A program made the translations under genes and the position numbers. From JBDSLU01 sp963844435 (GTDB lineage Bacteria > Acidobacteriota > Vicinamibacteria > Vicinamibacterales > Vicinamibacteraceae): a stretch of 64,000 bases of DNA. The notes beneath the pieces are model-generated. The model worked only from the letters and a program-made list of their open reading frames with translations. It searched no databases and had not been told where the DNA came from. Below are positions 48,245 through 56,708 of the stretch, piece after piece. The stretch spans positions 682,001 through 746,000 of the forward strand of contig CAWJOG010000021.1 of assembly GCA_963844435.1 (NCBI GenBank). Direction: 5' to 3'. Numbering within the stretch: the first letter of the stretch is position 1; each line of letters starts with the position of its first letter.

Positions 48245-49192
48245 GTGACCTTCAGTCCCAGGCTCCGCCCGGCCGGTTCAACGGTCCGGCTTGTCCGTCC
48301 CGCAGTCGCGTTCGGGTTCGCGCTGGCGCTCGCGACCGCCGTCGTGACCGTCGGGGCCCAGAGCCAGCCGCGGAAGATCTACACCAGCCTCGTCGACAAG
48401 AAGGGCGCCCCGGTGACCACGGTCACCCCGGCCGATCTCGTCGTCCGCGAGGACGGTGTCGCCCGCGAGATCCTGTCGGTGACGCCGGCCACCGATCCGA
48501 TGCGGGTCGCGCTTCTGGTCGACAACAGCCAGGCGGCCACGCAGTCGATCCAGTTCCTGCGCGATGGCCTGACCCTGTTCGCCACCCGACTGACCGGCGC
48601 GGGCCACTCGGTCGCCCTGGTCACGCTCGGCGACCGGCCGACACTCCAGGTCGACGCGACCACCGAGCTCGCCCGGCTGAAGAGCCGCGGCATCGACCGC
48701 CTGTTCTCGCAGCCCGGCTCGGGCATGTACCTGCTCGAGGCGCTGATCGAGACCTCGAAGGGCTTCGTCAAGAACGAGACGCCGCGCCCGGTGATCGTCG
48801 CCGTCGTCACCGAGGGCAAGGAGTTCAGCAACGCCTCCGCCGACGCCGTGATCCGCGCCATCCGCGACAGCGGGGCGCAGTTCTACGCGCTGGTGCTGAC
48901 CGAAGGCCCGCGGGCCAGCGACCAGGACGACGAGGTGCGGCAGCGCAACGTCGTCCTCGATCGCGGCACCAGTGAGAATGGCGGCACCCGCGAGATCGTC
49001 ATCTCGAACCTCGCGATCAAGGACCGGCTCGACACCCTCGCCAGCGAGCTGCTCGGTCAGGTCGCCGTCACCTACGCCAGCCCGCAGCGGCTGGTGCCGG
49101 CCGAGAAGATCACCATCGCTGCCGCTCGCGACGGTCTCACCGCACGGGGTGTGCCCGTGCGCGTCGCCGCGAAGCCGGTCCCGGAGCGCTGA
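48245..49192 (+). CDS. Secreted VWFA-like protein with degenerate metal site
   Basis: This 315-residue protein starts with GTG, has an export segment (VAFGFALALATAVVTVGA) and a VWFA-type domain. SLVDKKGAPVTTVTPADLVV and REDGVAREILSV precede the A domain. The metal-ion motif D-x-S-x-S reads VALLVDNSQAATQ (D-N-S-Q-A), so the second Ser is lost. VIVAVVTEGKEFSN replaces the usual T-D-G-x-D. Metal-dependent binding is therefore doubtful. It lies 3 bases before a better-conserved homologue and is probably co-transcribed with it. Confidence 0.8.
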   Translation: MTFSPRLRPAGSTVRLVRPAVAFGFALALATAVVTVGAQSQPRKIYTSLVDKKGAPVTTVTPADLVVREDGVAREILSVTPATDPMRVALLVDNSQAATQSIQFLRDGLTLFATRLTGAGHSVALVTLGDRPTLQVDATTELARLKSRGIDRLFSQPGSGMYLLEALIETSKGFVKNETPRPVIVAVVTEGKEFSNASADAVIRAIRDSGAQFYALVLTEGPRASDQDDEVRQRNVVLDRGTSENGGTREIVISNLAIKDRLDTLASELLGQVAVTYASPQRLVPAEKITIAAARDGLTARGVPVRVAAKPVPER

Positions 49193-49195
49193 CCG

Positions 49196-50230
49196 ATGCG
49201 ACGGCGAGGGGTGGGATTCGGGGTCGGCGCCGTCGCGGTCGTGATCGCCGCCGGTCTCCTCGCCGCCCAGGCTCCTCCGCCGGGCGGGTCCAGTCCGGCT
49301 TCGGCGCCGCAGGGGCCTCCGCCGGCTGCGTCCACACCGGCATCGCCGCCGGCCGCCCAGCCGGCGCCGGCCTCGCAGCCGACGCAGCGCCCGTCGTTCC
49401 GTGGCGGCGTCGACGTGGTGTCGCTGAACGTCACCGTCACCGATCAGTCGCGCAACTTCGTGACCTCGCTCGACCAGGGCGACTTCGTCGTCTTCGAGGA
49501 CGGCGTCAAGCAGGACGTGACCTACTTCAACAAGGCGCAGCTGCCGATCGCGCTGTCGCTGCTCATCGACACCAGCGCCAGCATGGAGGACAAGCTGCGG
49601 CTGGCGCAGGAGGCGGCGGTCGGCTTCGTGCGGCGGCTGAAGGCCGAGGACATGGCGCAGATCATCGACTTCGACAACCGTGTGTCGATCCTGCAGCAGT
49701 TCACCTCGGATCGGCCCGCCCTCGAGACGGCGATCCGCCAGACCGTGCCGAACGGCTCGACCTCGCTCCACAACGCGATCTACATCTCGCTGAAGGAGCT
49801 GAAGAAGGTGCGCGCGACGTCGTCCGGCGACGTGCGGCGCCAGGCGATCATCGTGCTGTCGGACGGCGAGGACACGTCGAGCCTGGTGCCCTTCGAGGAA
49901 GTGCTCGATCTCGCCAAGCGCTCCGAGGTGATCGTCTACACGATCGGGATCCGCGGCCGCGATCTCGGCGCGCGCGGGTTCCCCGAAGCCGAGTTCGTGC
50001 TCAAGCAGTTCGCCCAGGAGACCGGCGGCCGGGCGTTCTTCCCGACCGGCGCCACCGAGCTCGACGTCATCTACGCGCAGATCGCCGACGAGCTGGCGGC
50101 GCAGTACGCGCTGGCCTACTCGTCGCGCAATCCGCGGCGCGACGGACAGTGGCGCCGCATCGTCGTCCGTACCACCAGGCCCGAACTCGCCGCGCGCACG
50201 AAGCAGGGCTACTTCGGCCCGGTGAACTGA
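49196..50230 (+). CDS. Secreted VWFA-related (acidobacterial-type) protein
   Basis: This 344-residue protein has a signal peptide (VGAVAVVIAAGLLAAQA), a Pro/Ala linker and FRGGVDVVSLNVTVTD. FVVFEDGVKQDVTYF and the A domain with intact metal motif LLIDTSASM (D-x-S-x-S) and IIVLSDGEDTSS follow. The end KQFAQETGGRAFFPTGATEL, then AAQYALAYSSRNPRRDGQW, is the same as in the protein at 17790-18819. This is the 'VWFA-related Acidobacterial domain' type, whose function is unknown. Confidence 0.92.
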   Translation: MRRRGVGFGVGAVAVVIAAGLLAAQAPPPGGSSPASAPQGPPPAASTPASPPAAQPAPASQPTQRPSFRGGVDVVSLNVTVTDQSRNFVTSLDQGDFVVFEDGVKQDVTYFNKAQLPIALSLLIDTSASMEDKLRLAQEAAVGFVRRLKAEDMAQIIDFDNRVSILQQFTSDRPALETAIRQTVPNGSTSLHNAIYISLKELKKVRATSSGDVRRQAIIVLSDGEDTSSLVPFEEVLDLAKRSEVIVYTIGIRGRDLGARGFPEAEFVLKQFAQETGGRAFFPTGATELDVIYAQIADELAAQYALAYSSRNPRRDGQWRRIVVRTTRPELAARTKQGYFGPVN

Positions 50231-50312
50231 TGCGCCCGATCGAGCGTGCGACGGCCGGCGGGCCGCCTCGCGCCGGGGTGTCCACGAACGAGCCGCTGAC
50301 GAGTCTGCCCCG

Positions 50313-51140
50313 ATGAGCGTTCTCGAGCCCGCGCTCTACGCGCTCGGTGCCGTCCTCTACGCCGCGCATTTCATCCGCCGCCAGCCGGCGCTGGGGCAGG
50401 CCGCGACCGGCGCCCTCGGCGCCGGCGTCGTCGTGCACACCTTCCTCCTCGGGATGGCCACGGTGCGCGAGAGCGCGCTGCCGCTGGTCGGCGCCGGCGA
50501 CGCGCTCGGCGGGTTCGTGTGGCTGCTGGCCATCGTCTACCTCTACGTCGAGCTGACGTCGGGTGAGCGGGCGATGGGCACGTTCATCGCGCCGTTCATC
50601 GCCGTCCTGTCGCTCGTCGCCGTGGCCAGCGCCCAGCCCGGGCCGCGCCCGGCGATCCTCGACAGCCCGCTGTTCGTGTTCCACGTCACGTTCGTGCTGT
50701 TCGCCTACGCGTCGTTCGCGATCGCCGCCGTCATGGGCCTCACCTACGTCCTGCTGTTCCGCGAGCTGAAGGGGCGCCAGCCCGGGGTGTTCTACGCGCG
50801 GCTGCCGTCGCTGGCCACGCTCGACCAGATGAACGGCCGGGCGATCGTCGCCGGCTTCACCTGCCTCACCGCGGGCATGCTCATCGGCCTGGTCTGGCTG
50901 ATGCAGGCGAACCGGGCGGTGCCCGTCGATCCCCGCATCGACGCCATGTCGATGGCCGATCCGAAGATCCTGATCGCCGTCGGCTCCTGGCTGCTCTACG
51001 CCTTCCAGATCCTGGCCCGCACCACCCTCGGCTGGAGCGGCAAACGCACCGCGTGGCTGTCCGCGGTGGGCTTCGTCATCATCCTCGTCAACCTGCTGCC
51101 GGTCGCCTACCTGGTGCCGACCAGCCACGCCTTCGATTGA
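50313..51140 (+). CDS. HemX/CcsA-like membrane protein
   Basis: This 275-residue protein has eight predicted helices. The family region includes FVWLLAIVYLYVELTSG, FVFHVTFVLFAYASFAIAAV, GLTYVLLFRELKGR and LDQMNGRAIVAGFTCLTAG. A conserved His near the start (VVHTFLL) and another in FHVTF are typical heme-facing residues of CcsA/HemX. The gene directly precedes hemA and overlaps it by one base (TGATG), which favours HemX, a modulator of glutamyl-tRNA reductase. A cytochrome c assembly role is not excluded. Confidence 0.85.
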   Translation: MSVLEPALYALGAVLYAAHFIRRQPALGQAATGALGAGVVVHTFLLGMATVRESALPLVGAGDALGGFVWLLAIVYLYVELTSGERAMGTFIAPFIAVLSLVAVASAQPGPRPAILDSPLFVFHVTFVLFAYASFAIAAVMGLTYVLLFRELKGRQPGVFYARLPSLATLDQMNGRAIVAGFTCLTAGMLIGLVWLMQANRAVPVDPRIDAMSMADPKILIAVGSWLLYAFQILARTTLGWSGKRTAWLSAVGFVIILVNLLPVAYLVPTSHAFD

Positions 51141-52487
51141 TGCGACTCCTGGTCCTCGGCGTCAGCCATCACACCGCGCCCATCGACCTGCGCGAGCGCC
51201 TGGCGTTCGCCACCGGCGATCTGGGCGACGCGGTGTCGACGCTGGCCCGCGATCCGGCGCTCGGCGAAGTGGTGCTGCTCTCGACCTGCAACCGGACCGA
51301 GCTCTACGCGACCTGCCACAGCCTCGAGGACGGCCACGAGGCGATGGCCGGCTTCCTGGCGACGGCCCGGGCCGTGCCGGCCGACGATCTGCGGGCGCAC
51401 ATCTACACCCGCAGCGAAGCCGACGCCGCCCGCCACCTGTTCCGGGTCGCGGCCGGGCTCGACTCGCTCGTCGTGGGCGAGCCGCAGATCCTCGGCCAGG
51501 TGAAGCAGGCCTACGCGTCCGCGACCGATCTGCACGCGACCGGCGCGCTCCTCAACCGCCTGTTCCACACCGCGTTCACGGCCGGCAAGCGCGTGCGGAG
51601 CGAGACCGAGCTGGCCGAGGGCGCGGTGTCGGTCAGCTTCGCGGCGCTCGGCCTGGCGCGCAAGATCGTCGGCGACCTGCGCCACGCCTCGGTGCTCGTC
51701 GTCGGCGCCGGCGAGATGGCCGAGCTGACGGCGCGGCACTTCGCCGCGCAGCAGCCGAAGCGCATCACCGTCTGCAGCCGCACCGGCGACCCACGCCGAG
51801 GCGCTGGCCGCCGACATCGGCGGGACGATCGTGCCGTGGGAGCGAGCTCGACGCCGCGCTCGGCCAGGCCGACGTGGTCGTCACCGCGACCGGCGCGACG
51901 ACGCCGATCCTGAGCCGCGACGCGCGTCCAGACGGCCCTGCGGCACCGCCGCGGGCGTCCGCTGTTCATCATCGACATCGCCCTGCCGCGCGACGTCGAT
52001 CCGCTCGTCGCCGGCGACGACGACGTCTTCCTCTACAACATCGACGACCTGCAGTCGGTGATCAACGAGAGCCTGGCCCGGCGCAGCAGCGAGACGACGC
52101 GCGCCGAGACGATCGTCAACCAGGAAGTCGAGCGCTTCATGACGTGGGCGCGCTCGCGCAAGGCAATGCCGACCGTCGTCGCGCTGCGCCAGCGCTTCGA
52201 GGCGATCCGCCGCGCCGAGCTCGATCGCCTGCAGCCGAAGATCGCCGGGCTGCCGCCGGAGGCGCGGGCCCGCGTCGACGAGATCACGCGCCTGATCATC
52301 GAGAAGCTGCTGATCACGCCGACCGAGCAGCTGAAGGCGCTGCCCGATCAGGAGCTGCAGACCTCGTACGCGGACGCCCTCAGCCACCTGTTCGCGCTGG
52401 GCGATCGCGACGACGACGAACGAGGACGACGACGAGCCCGGCCCGCCGCCGGCCGGCAAAGGGCCGCGGGAGTTCGTCGGGTCGTGA
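51140..52487 (+). CDS. hemA: Glutamyl-tRNA reductase, frameshifted
   Basis: This enzyme makes the first committed step of C5-pathway tetrapyrrole synthesis. The start MRLLVLGVSHHTAPIDLRER is canonical. Catalytic Cys50 is in LSTCNRTELYA, then GEPQILGQVKQAY, SVLVVGAGEMAELTARHF (NADPH domain) and FIIDIALPRDVDP. YNIDDLQSVINESLARR and the dimerisation helices follow, with an acidic tail ending PREFVGS. Shifts lie near 51790, 51838, 51935 and 52420. The stop overlaps the hemC GTG (GTGA), so the two are coupled. Confidence 0.92.
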
Positions 52488-53470
52488 GCGTTCTGGGAAG
52501 GCCCCTACGGATCGGCACCCGCGGCAGCACGCTCGCGCTGTGGCAGGCGCGAGAAGTGGCGCGCCGGCTCGAGGCAGTCGGCGAGGCCGGCGAGATCGTG
52601 ATCATCCGCACGTCGGGCGATCGCCTCAGCGAAGCCGCGCTTGCCGACACGTTGCCGACTGATGGGGCCGGCAAGCGCCTGTTCGTCAAGGAAATCGAGG
52701 ACGCGCTGCTGGCCGGGTCGATCGATCTGGCGGTGCACAGCACCAAGGATCTGCCGGTGGTGCTGCCGCCCGAGCTGGTCATGGCGGCGTTCCTGCCGCG
52801 GGCGACGCCGTGGGACGCGCTGGTGCTGCCGGCCCGCCACGCCCGCGTGCCGCGCACGCTCGACGCGGTGTCGGCGGTCCTCGGCCCGACGCCGTGCCTC
52901 GGCACCAGCAGCATCCGTCGCATCACGCAGCTCCACCGGCTGCTGCCGGGCGCGACCTTCGAGCCCATCCGTGGCAACGTCGACACGCGGCTGCGGAAGG
53001 TCGACGAAGGCCGCTACGATGCCATCGTGCTGGCGTGCGCCGGGCTGGAGCGTGTCGGCTCCGGCGATCGCATCTCGCTGGCCCTGCCGGTGACGGCCTG
53101 CGTGCCGGCGCCGGGGCAGGGCGCGGTCGGCGTCGAGCGGCGGGCGGATGCGCCCGACGCGCTCGCCGCATGCCTGGCGACGCTCGACGATGCCGCGACG
53201 CGGGCCGAGGTGCTCGCCGAGCGCATCGTCGTCGAGATTCTCGAAGGCGGCTGCCAGGCGCCGATCGGCGCGCTCGCGCGGGCGAGCGCGGACGGCACGC
53301 TGGAGCTGCACGCCGCCGTCACGTCGCTCGACGGCGACGAGCTGCGGGCCATGGCATTTGGCACCACCGGCGATCCGCTGGCGCTCGGCCGCAAGGTCGG
53401 CGCCCAGCTGCTCGCCGACGGCGCGGCGGAACTGCTGGCGCGGTCCGTCGTGGAACGAGGAGAGGAATGA
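52484..53470 (+). CDS. hemC: Hydroxymethylbilane synthase (porphobilinogen deaminase)
   Basis: This 328-residue enzyme joins four porphobilinogens. It shows LRIGTRGSTLALWQAREVA, DLAVHSTKDLPV, TSSIRRITQL, RGNVDTRLRKVDEG and YDAIVLACAGLER. VPAPGQGAVGVE and the cofactor-binding Cys in EILEGGCQAPIGA are also present, and the length is normal. The GTG start overlaps the hemA stop. The end (TGA 53468-53470) overlaps the ATG of the next gene (ATGA), so the downstream secreted protein is translationally coupled to hemC. Confidence 0.95.
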   Translation: MSVLGRPLRIGTRGSTLALWQAREVARRLEAVGEAGEIVIIRTSGDRLSEAALADTLPTDGAGKRLFVKEIEDALLAGSIDLAVHSTKDLPVVLPPELVMAAFLPRATPWDALVLPARHARVPRTLDAVSAVLGPTPCLGTSSIRRITQLHRLLPGATFEPIRGNVDTRLRKVDEGRYDAIVLACAGLERVGSGDRISLALPVTACVPAPGQGAVGVERRADAPDALAACLATLDDAATRAEVLAERIVVEILEGGCQAPIGALARASADGTLELHAAVTSLDGDELRAMAFGTTGDPLALGRKVGAQLLADGAAELLARSVVERGEE

Positions 53471-55836
53471 AGGGATCGCGGATCGTCGCAGGGATGGTCG
53501 CCGTGCTGGCGCTCGTCGGAGTCGTGGCCAGCGCCGAGGCGCAGGCGTATCGGCGGTGGTACCTGGCCGAGGGCGCCGCCAACGGGTTCTTCAACGACAC
53601 CATCCTGATCGGCAACCCGAATGCCACGGCGGCGAATGTCACGATCCGCCTGCTGCCGCAAGGTCAGCCGCCGTTCACGCCGCAGACGCTCGTCGTGCCG
53701 CCGACCAGCCGCGCGACGTTCACCGTCAACGGGGTGACCGGGCTGCCGCCCGGCGCGGTATCGGCGATCGTCGAGTCGGACGTGGACATCGTCGTCGAGC
53801 GCTCGATGACGTGGCCTGGCGCCGCGCACCGCGGCGGCCACAACTCGGGTGGCGTGCTCGCCCCAGCGGGGCAGTGGTACCTGGCAGAAGGCGTCACCGG
53901 CTTCTTCGAGACGTTCGTGCTGATCACCAACACGAACAGCACCAGCGCGGTGAACGTCGATGTCACCTTCCTGCGCGAGACGAGCGGTCCGATCGTGCAG
54001 CCGTTCACGCTCGAGCCGAGCGGGCGCAAGACGATCTACGTGAACAGCGACGTCAGGGACAGCCTGAACCGGGCGATCGCCGAACCGTTCTCCACCGTCG
54101 TGCGCCAGACCGGCGGAGGTACCGGCGCCGATCTCATCGTCGAGCGGGCGATGTACTGGAACCAGTTCGAGGGCGGCCATGGATCGGCGGCGGTCACGGC
54201 CCCGAGCACGACCTGGCTGTTCGCCGAGGGCGTCTGCGGCGGCGACGCCAGCTTCAACTTCCAGACCTACCTGCTGCTCGCCAATCCCGGCACCGCCGAC
54301 GCGACCGCGACGATCACGTTCTTCCGCGACGTCGGCGGGCCGGTCACGACAGAGGTGATCGTGCCGGCCGGCCGCCGCGAGACGCTGTTCCTGAACGACC
54401 TGCGCTTCGATCCGGGCAACGTGGCCGCGCTCGCCAACGCCTCGTTCTCGATTCGGGTGTCGAGCGATCAGCCGGTGCTGGCCGAGCGCACGGTCTACTG
54501 GTCGTCGAACGGCATCACCTTCATCGAAGGCCACAACTCGCCGGGCGTGACCGCCGAGGCGACCAAGTGGGCCTTCGCGGAGGGCATCGAGGGCGTCGTC
54601 CAGCCGGGCGGCCCGGCGCACGATTCCTACTTCCTGATCTCGAACGCCAACGCCACCCCGCTCGAGGTGCGGGCGACGTTCGTCCGCGAGGACGGCCACG
54701 GCGTCGTGGTCACCCGGACGATCCCGGCGCAGTCGCGCGGCACCATCCTCACCAGCGGCGTGCCGGCGCTGAGCCACAAGCGGTTCGCGGCCTTCATCGA
54801 ATCGACCAACGCGCCGTCGCCGCTGCCATTCGTGGCCGAGCGCGCCACCTACTGGGGCGCCGGCTACTTCGGCGGGCACGGCGCGACCGGGGTGCCGTGG
54901 ACAGCGGCGATCGCGACGCCGCCGGCGGTCGATCTGACACCGCAGATCACCAGCATCTCGCCGAGCCACGGCCCGGTCACCGGCGGCACCGACATCACGA
55001 TCAAGGGCGTCAACTTCACCGAGTCGACGACCGTCTCGATCGACAGCCGGCCGGCGCAGGTCTTCCCGATCGACGGGACGACCATGGTCGCGACGGTGCC
55101 GGCCGGTACCGCGCCGGGCAGCGTCGCCGTGAGCGTGACCAACAACGGCTTCCTGCCGGTGACGGACCCGAACGGCTACAGCTACGACCCGGTCGGCCCG
55201 CTCCTGCTCGCCGACACGATCCTCTCGTTCGGCGACAGCCTGACGGCCGGCATCACCTCGTTCTGCGGCGTGGCGGGCTGCGGCGGGATGACGACGAGCT
55301 ATCCGCAGCGTCTGGAGACGTGGCTTCGCGCCCGCTATCCGGCGCAGGCCGTCGCGGTGCAGGGATCGGGCGCGCCGGGAGAATGCGCCTCGGCAGACGG
55401 CTGCAACGGCACGGCGGGCCGCGATCGCCTGCCCGGCACGATCGCCGCCATCCACGATCTGGTGGTGATTCTCGAAGGCGTCAACGACACCAACGCGATC
55501 GCGTCCGACTCGTTCATCGTCGACGCCCTGCGGGTGATGGTCCGCACCGCGAGGAACGCCGGCAAGGACGTGATCCTGTGCGGCCTGCTGCCGGTGAAGC
55601 CGAACGAGGACACCGGCCAGTACAAGGCGGATCCGGGCCGGATCGCGTCCATGAACTCGCGGCTGGCGGCCCTGGCAAGCGCCGAGGGCGTGCCATTCGT
55701 GGACATGGTGGCGGCGTTCGGCAGCGCCTTTCAGCCCCTCCTCAGCCCGGACGGACTGCACCCGAACGACGCCGGCTACCAGCGGATGGCCGAAGCGGTA
55801 GGGAACACGGTGGTCCATTTCTTCGCCGTTCCGTAG
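53467..55836 (+). CDS. Large secreted protein: four WYLAEG repeats, IPT/TIG domain, SGNH hydrolase domain
   Basis: The protein has 789 residues in one intact frame. After a signal peptide (AGMVAVLALVGVVASAEAQA) come four repeats of about 110-125 residues, each beginning with a variant of W-Y-L-A-E-G: RRWYLAEGAANGFF, GQWYLAEGVTGFF, TTWLFAEGVCGG, TKWAFAEGIEGV. Each continues with a strand such as ILIGNPNAT or LLLANPGTA, and ends with an ERxxYW segment before GGH/GH. A TIG domain follows (ITSISPSHGPVTGGTDITIK), then an SGNH hydrolase (LSFGDSLTAG, LEGVNDTNA, DGLHPNDAGY). The hydrolase domain has the Ser, Asn, Asp and His of a deacylase. The substrate is unknown, perhaps a cell-surface polymer. 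Confidence 0.85.
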   Translation: MKGSRIVAGMVAVLALVGVVASAEAQAYRRWYLAEGAANGFFNDTILIGNPNATAANVTIRLLPQGQPPFTPQTLVVPPTSRATFTVNGVTGLPPGAVSAIVESDVDIVVERSMTWPGAAHRGGHNSGGVLAPAGQWYLAEGVTGFFETFVLITNTNSTSAVNVDVTFLRETSGPIVQPFTLEPSGRKTIYVNSDVRDSLNRAIAEPFSTVVRQTGGGTGADLIVERAMYWNQFEGGHGSAAVTAPSTTWLFAEGVCGGDASFNFQTYLLLANPGTADATATITFFRDVGGPVTTEVIVPAGRRETLFLNDLRFDPGNVAALANASFSIRVSSDQPVLAERTVYWSSNGITFIEGHNSPGVTAEATKWAFAEGIEGVVQPGGPAHDSYFLISNANATPLEVRATFVREDGHGVVVTRTIPAQSRGTILTSGVPALSHKRFAAFIESTNAPSPLPFVAERATYWGAGYFGGHGATGVPWTAAIATPPAVDLTPQITSISPSHGPVTGGTDITIKGVNFTESTTVSIDSRPAQVFPIDGTTMVATVPAGTAPGSVAVSVTNNGFLPVTDPNGYSYDPVGPLLLADTILSFGDSLTAGITSFCGVAGCGGMTTSYPQRLETWLRARYPAQAVAVQGSGAPGECASADGCNGTAGRDRLPGTIAAIHDLVVILEGVNDTNAIASDSFIVDALRVMVRTARNAGKDVILCGLLPVKPNEDTGQYKADPGRIASMNSRLAALASAEGVPFVDMVAAFGSAFQPLLSPDGLHPNDAGYQRMAEAVGNTVVHFFAVP

Positions 55837-55866
55837 TCCCGACTACCCGTAGCTCGGCCGAGGCCG

Positions 55867-55872
55867 TAGAAT
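55867..55872 (+). promoter_or_regulatory. -10-like element, leaderless spacing
   Basis: TAGAAT ends 9 bases before the ATG at 55882 of the SGNH lipoprotein. No -35 is visible. The spacing would start the transcript at the start codon, as before several other genes here. Confidence 0.35.
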
Positions 55873-55881
55873 GGCAGGCCC

Positions 55882-56682
55882 ATGCGCGCTGTCCTGGCCT
55901 GCCTGATCGTGGTGACCCTGGCCGGGGCGGCGGGCTGTTCGGGCGACAACCCGAACCAGCCGACCCCGACGCCGGCGCCGCCGACCGGCGGCGGGGGCAC
56001 GCCGGCGCCCCCGGCCGCTCCCGATCCGCCGGCTGGCCCGGTCACGCCGCCCCCTCCGGCCCCGCGCATCGCCAAGACGCGGTTCGTCGCCTTCGGCGAC
56101 AGCCTGACCGAAGGTGTCGTGTCGTCGCCGCTGATGCTGACGCTGGTGGACATCCCGCGCGCCTACCCGGCCCGCCTGGCCGAGGCCCTGCGGACGCGCT
56201 ACTACGACCAGACCGACATCGTCGTCCTCAACGAAGGCAGGGCCGGAGAGTTCGCCCGCGACGGCAAGGTCCGCCTCCCCGATGTGATCAAGGCCGACGC
56301 GCCGCAGGTGCTGCTCCTGATGGAGGGTGCCAACGAGATCAACGTGCTGGGAAGGCCCGGAGTGTCGCGCGCGGTCGGCGCGCTCGAGGACATGATCAAG
56401 GACGCCGTGCGGCGCGGCTGCATCGTCTTCGTCGCCACGCTGCCGCCGCAGCGGGCCAGCGGCGTGAACGGCTTCGGCGCGCCCTACGTCGAGGAGTTGA
56501 ACGCGCAGATCCGCAAGACCGCGGCCGACGAGGGCGCGACGCTGGTCGACGTCTACCCGCAGTTCGACCTGTCGCTGGTGGGCCAGGACGGCCTGCACCT
56601 GACCGAAGCCGGCTACGTCCGCCTCGGCGCGATCTTCGCGGCCGCCATCCGCCAGGCCTTCGAGACGCCGCCGCCAACCTAG
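55882..56682 (+). CDS. SGNH/GDSL hydrolase lipoprotein
   Basis: This 266-residue lipoprotein has the signal VLACLIVVTLAGAAGC with a lipobox AAGC and a Pro/Gly-rich linker. The SGNH domain has block I RFVAFGDSLTEGV (nucleophile Ser), block II LNEGRAGE, block III LMEGANEIN and block V DGLHLTEAGYV (acid Asp, base His). It is similar in the last block to the SGNH domain of the protein encoded upstream (DGLHPNDAGY), so the two are paralogues. It should deacylate a periplasmic or surface ester. Confidence 0.9.
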   Translation: MRAVLACLIVVTLAGAAGCSGDNPNQPTPTPAPPTGGGGTPAPPAAPDPPAGPVTPPPPAPRIAKTRFVAFGDSLTEGVVSSPLMLTLVDIPRAYPARLAEALRTRYYDQTDIVVLNEGRAGEFARDGKVRLPDVIKADAPQVLLLMEGANEINVLGRPGVSRAVGALEDMIKDAVRRGCIVFVATLPPQRASGVNGFGAPYVEELNAQIRKTAADEGATLVDVYPQFDLSLVGQDGLHLTEAGYVRLGAIFAAAIRQAFETPPPT

Positions 56683-56708
56683 CGCGCTGCCGCGGCTACA
56701 ATCGCGCG

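Noticed and set aside
53014..55818. A 934-codon open frame on the minus strand opposite the SGNH/TIG protein, and similar long antisense frames (for example 12147-14303 and 37183-40008).
   Set aside because: In 70% G+C DNA stops are rare, and the antisense products are Arg/Ala/Gly-rich with no family motif. The sense strand holds recognisable domains over the same stretch.
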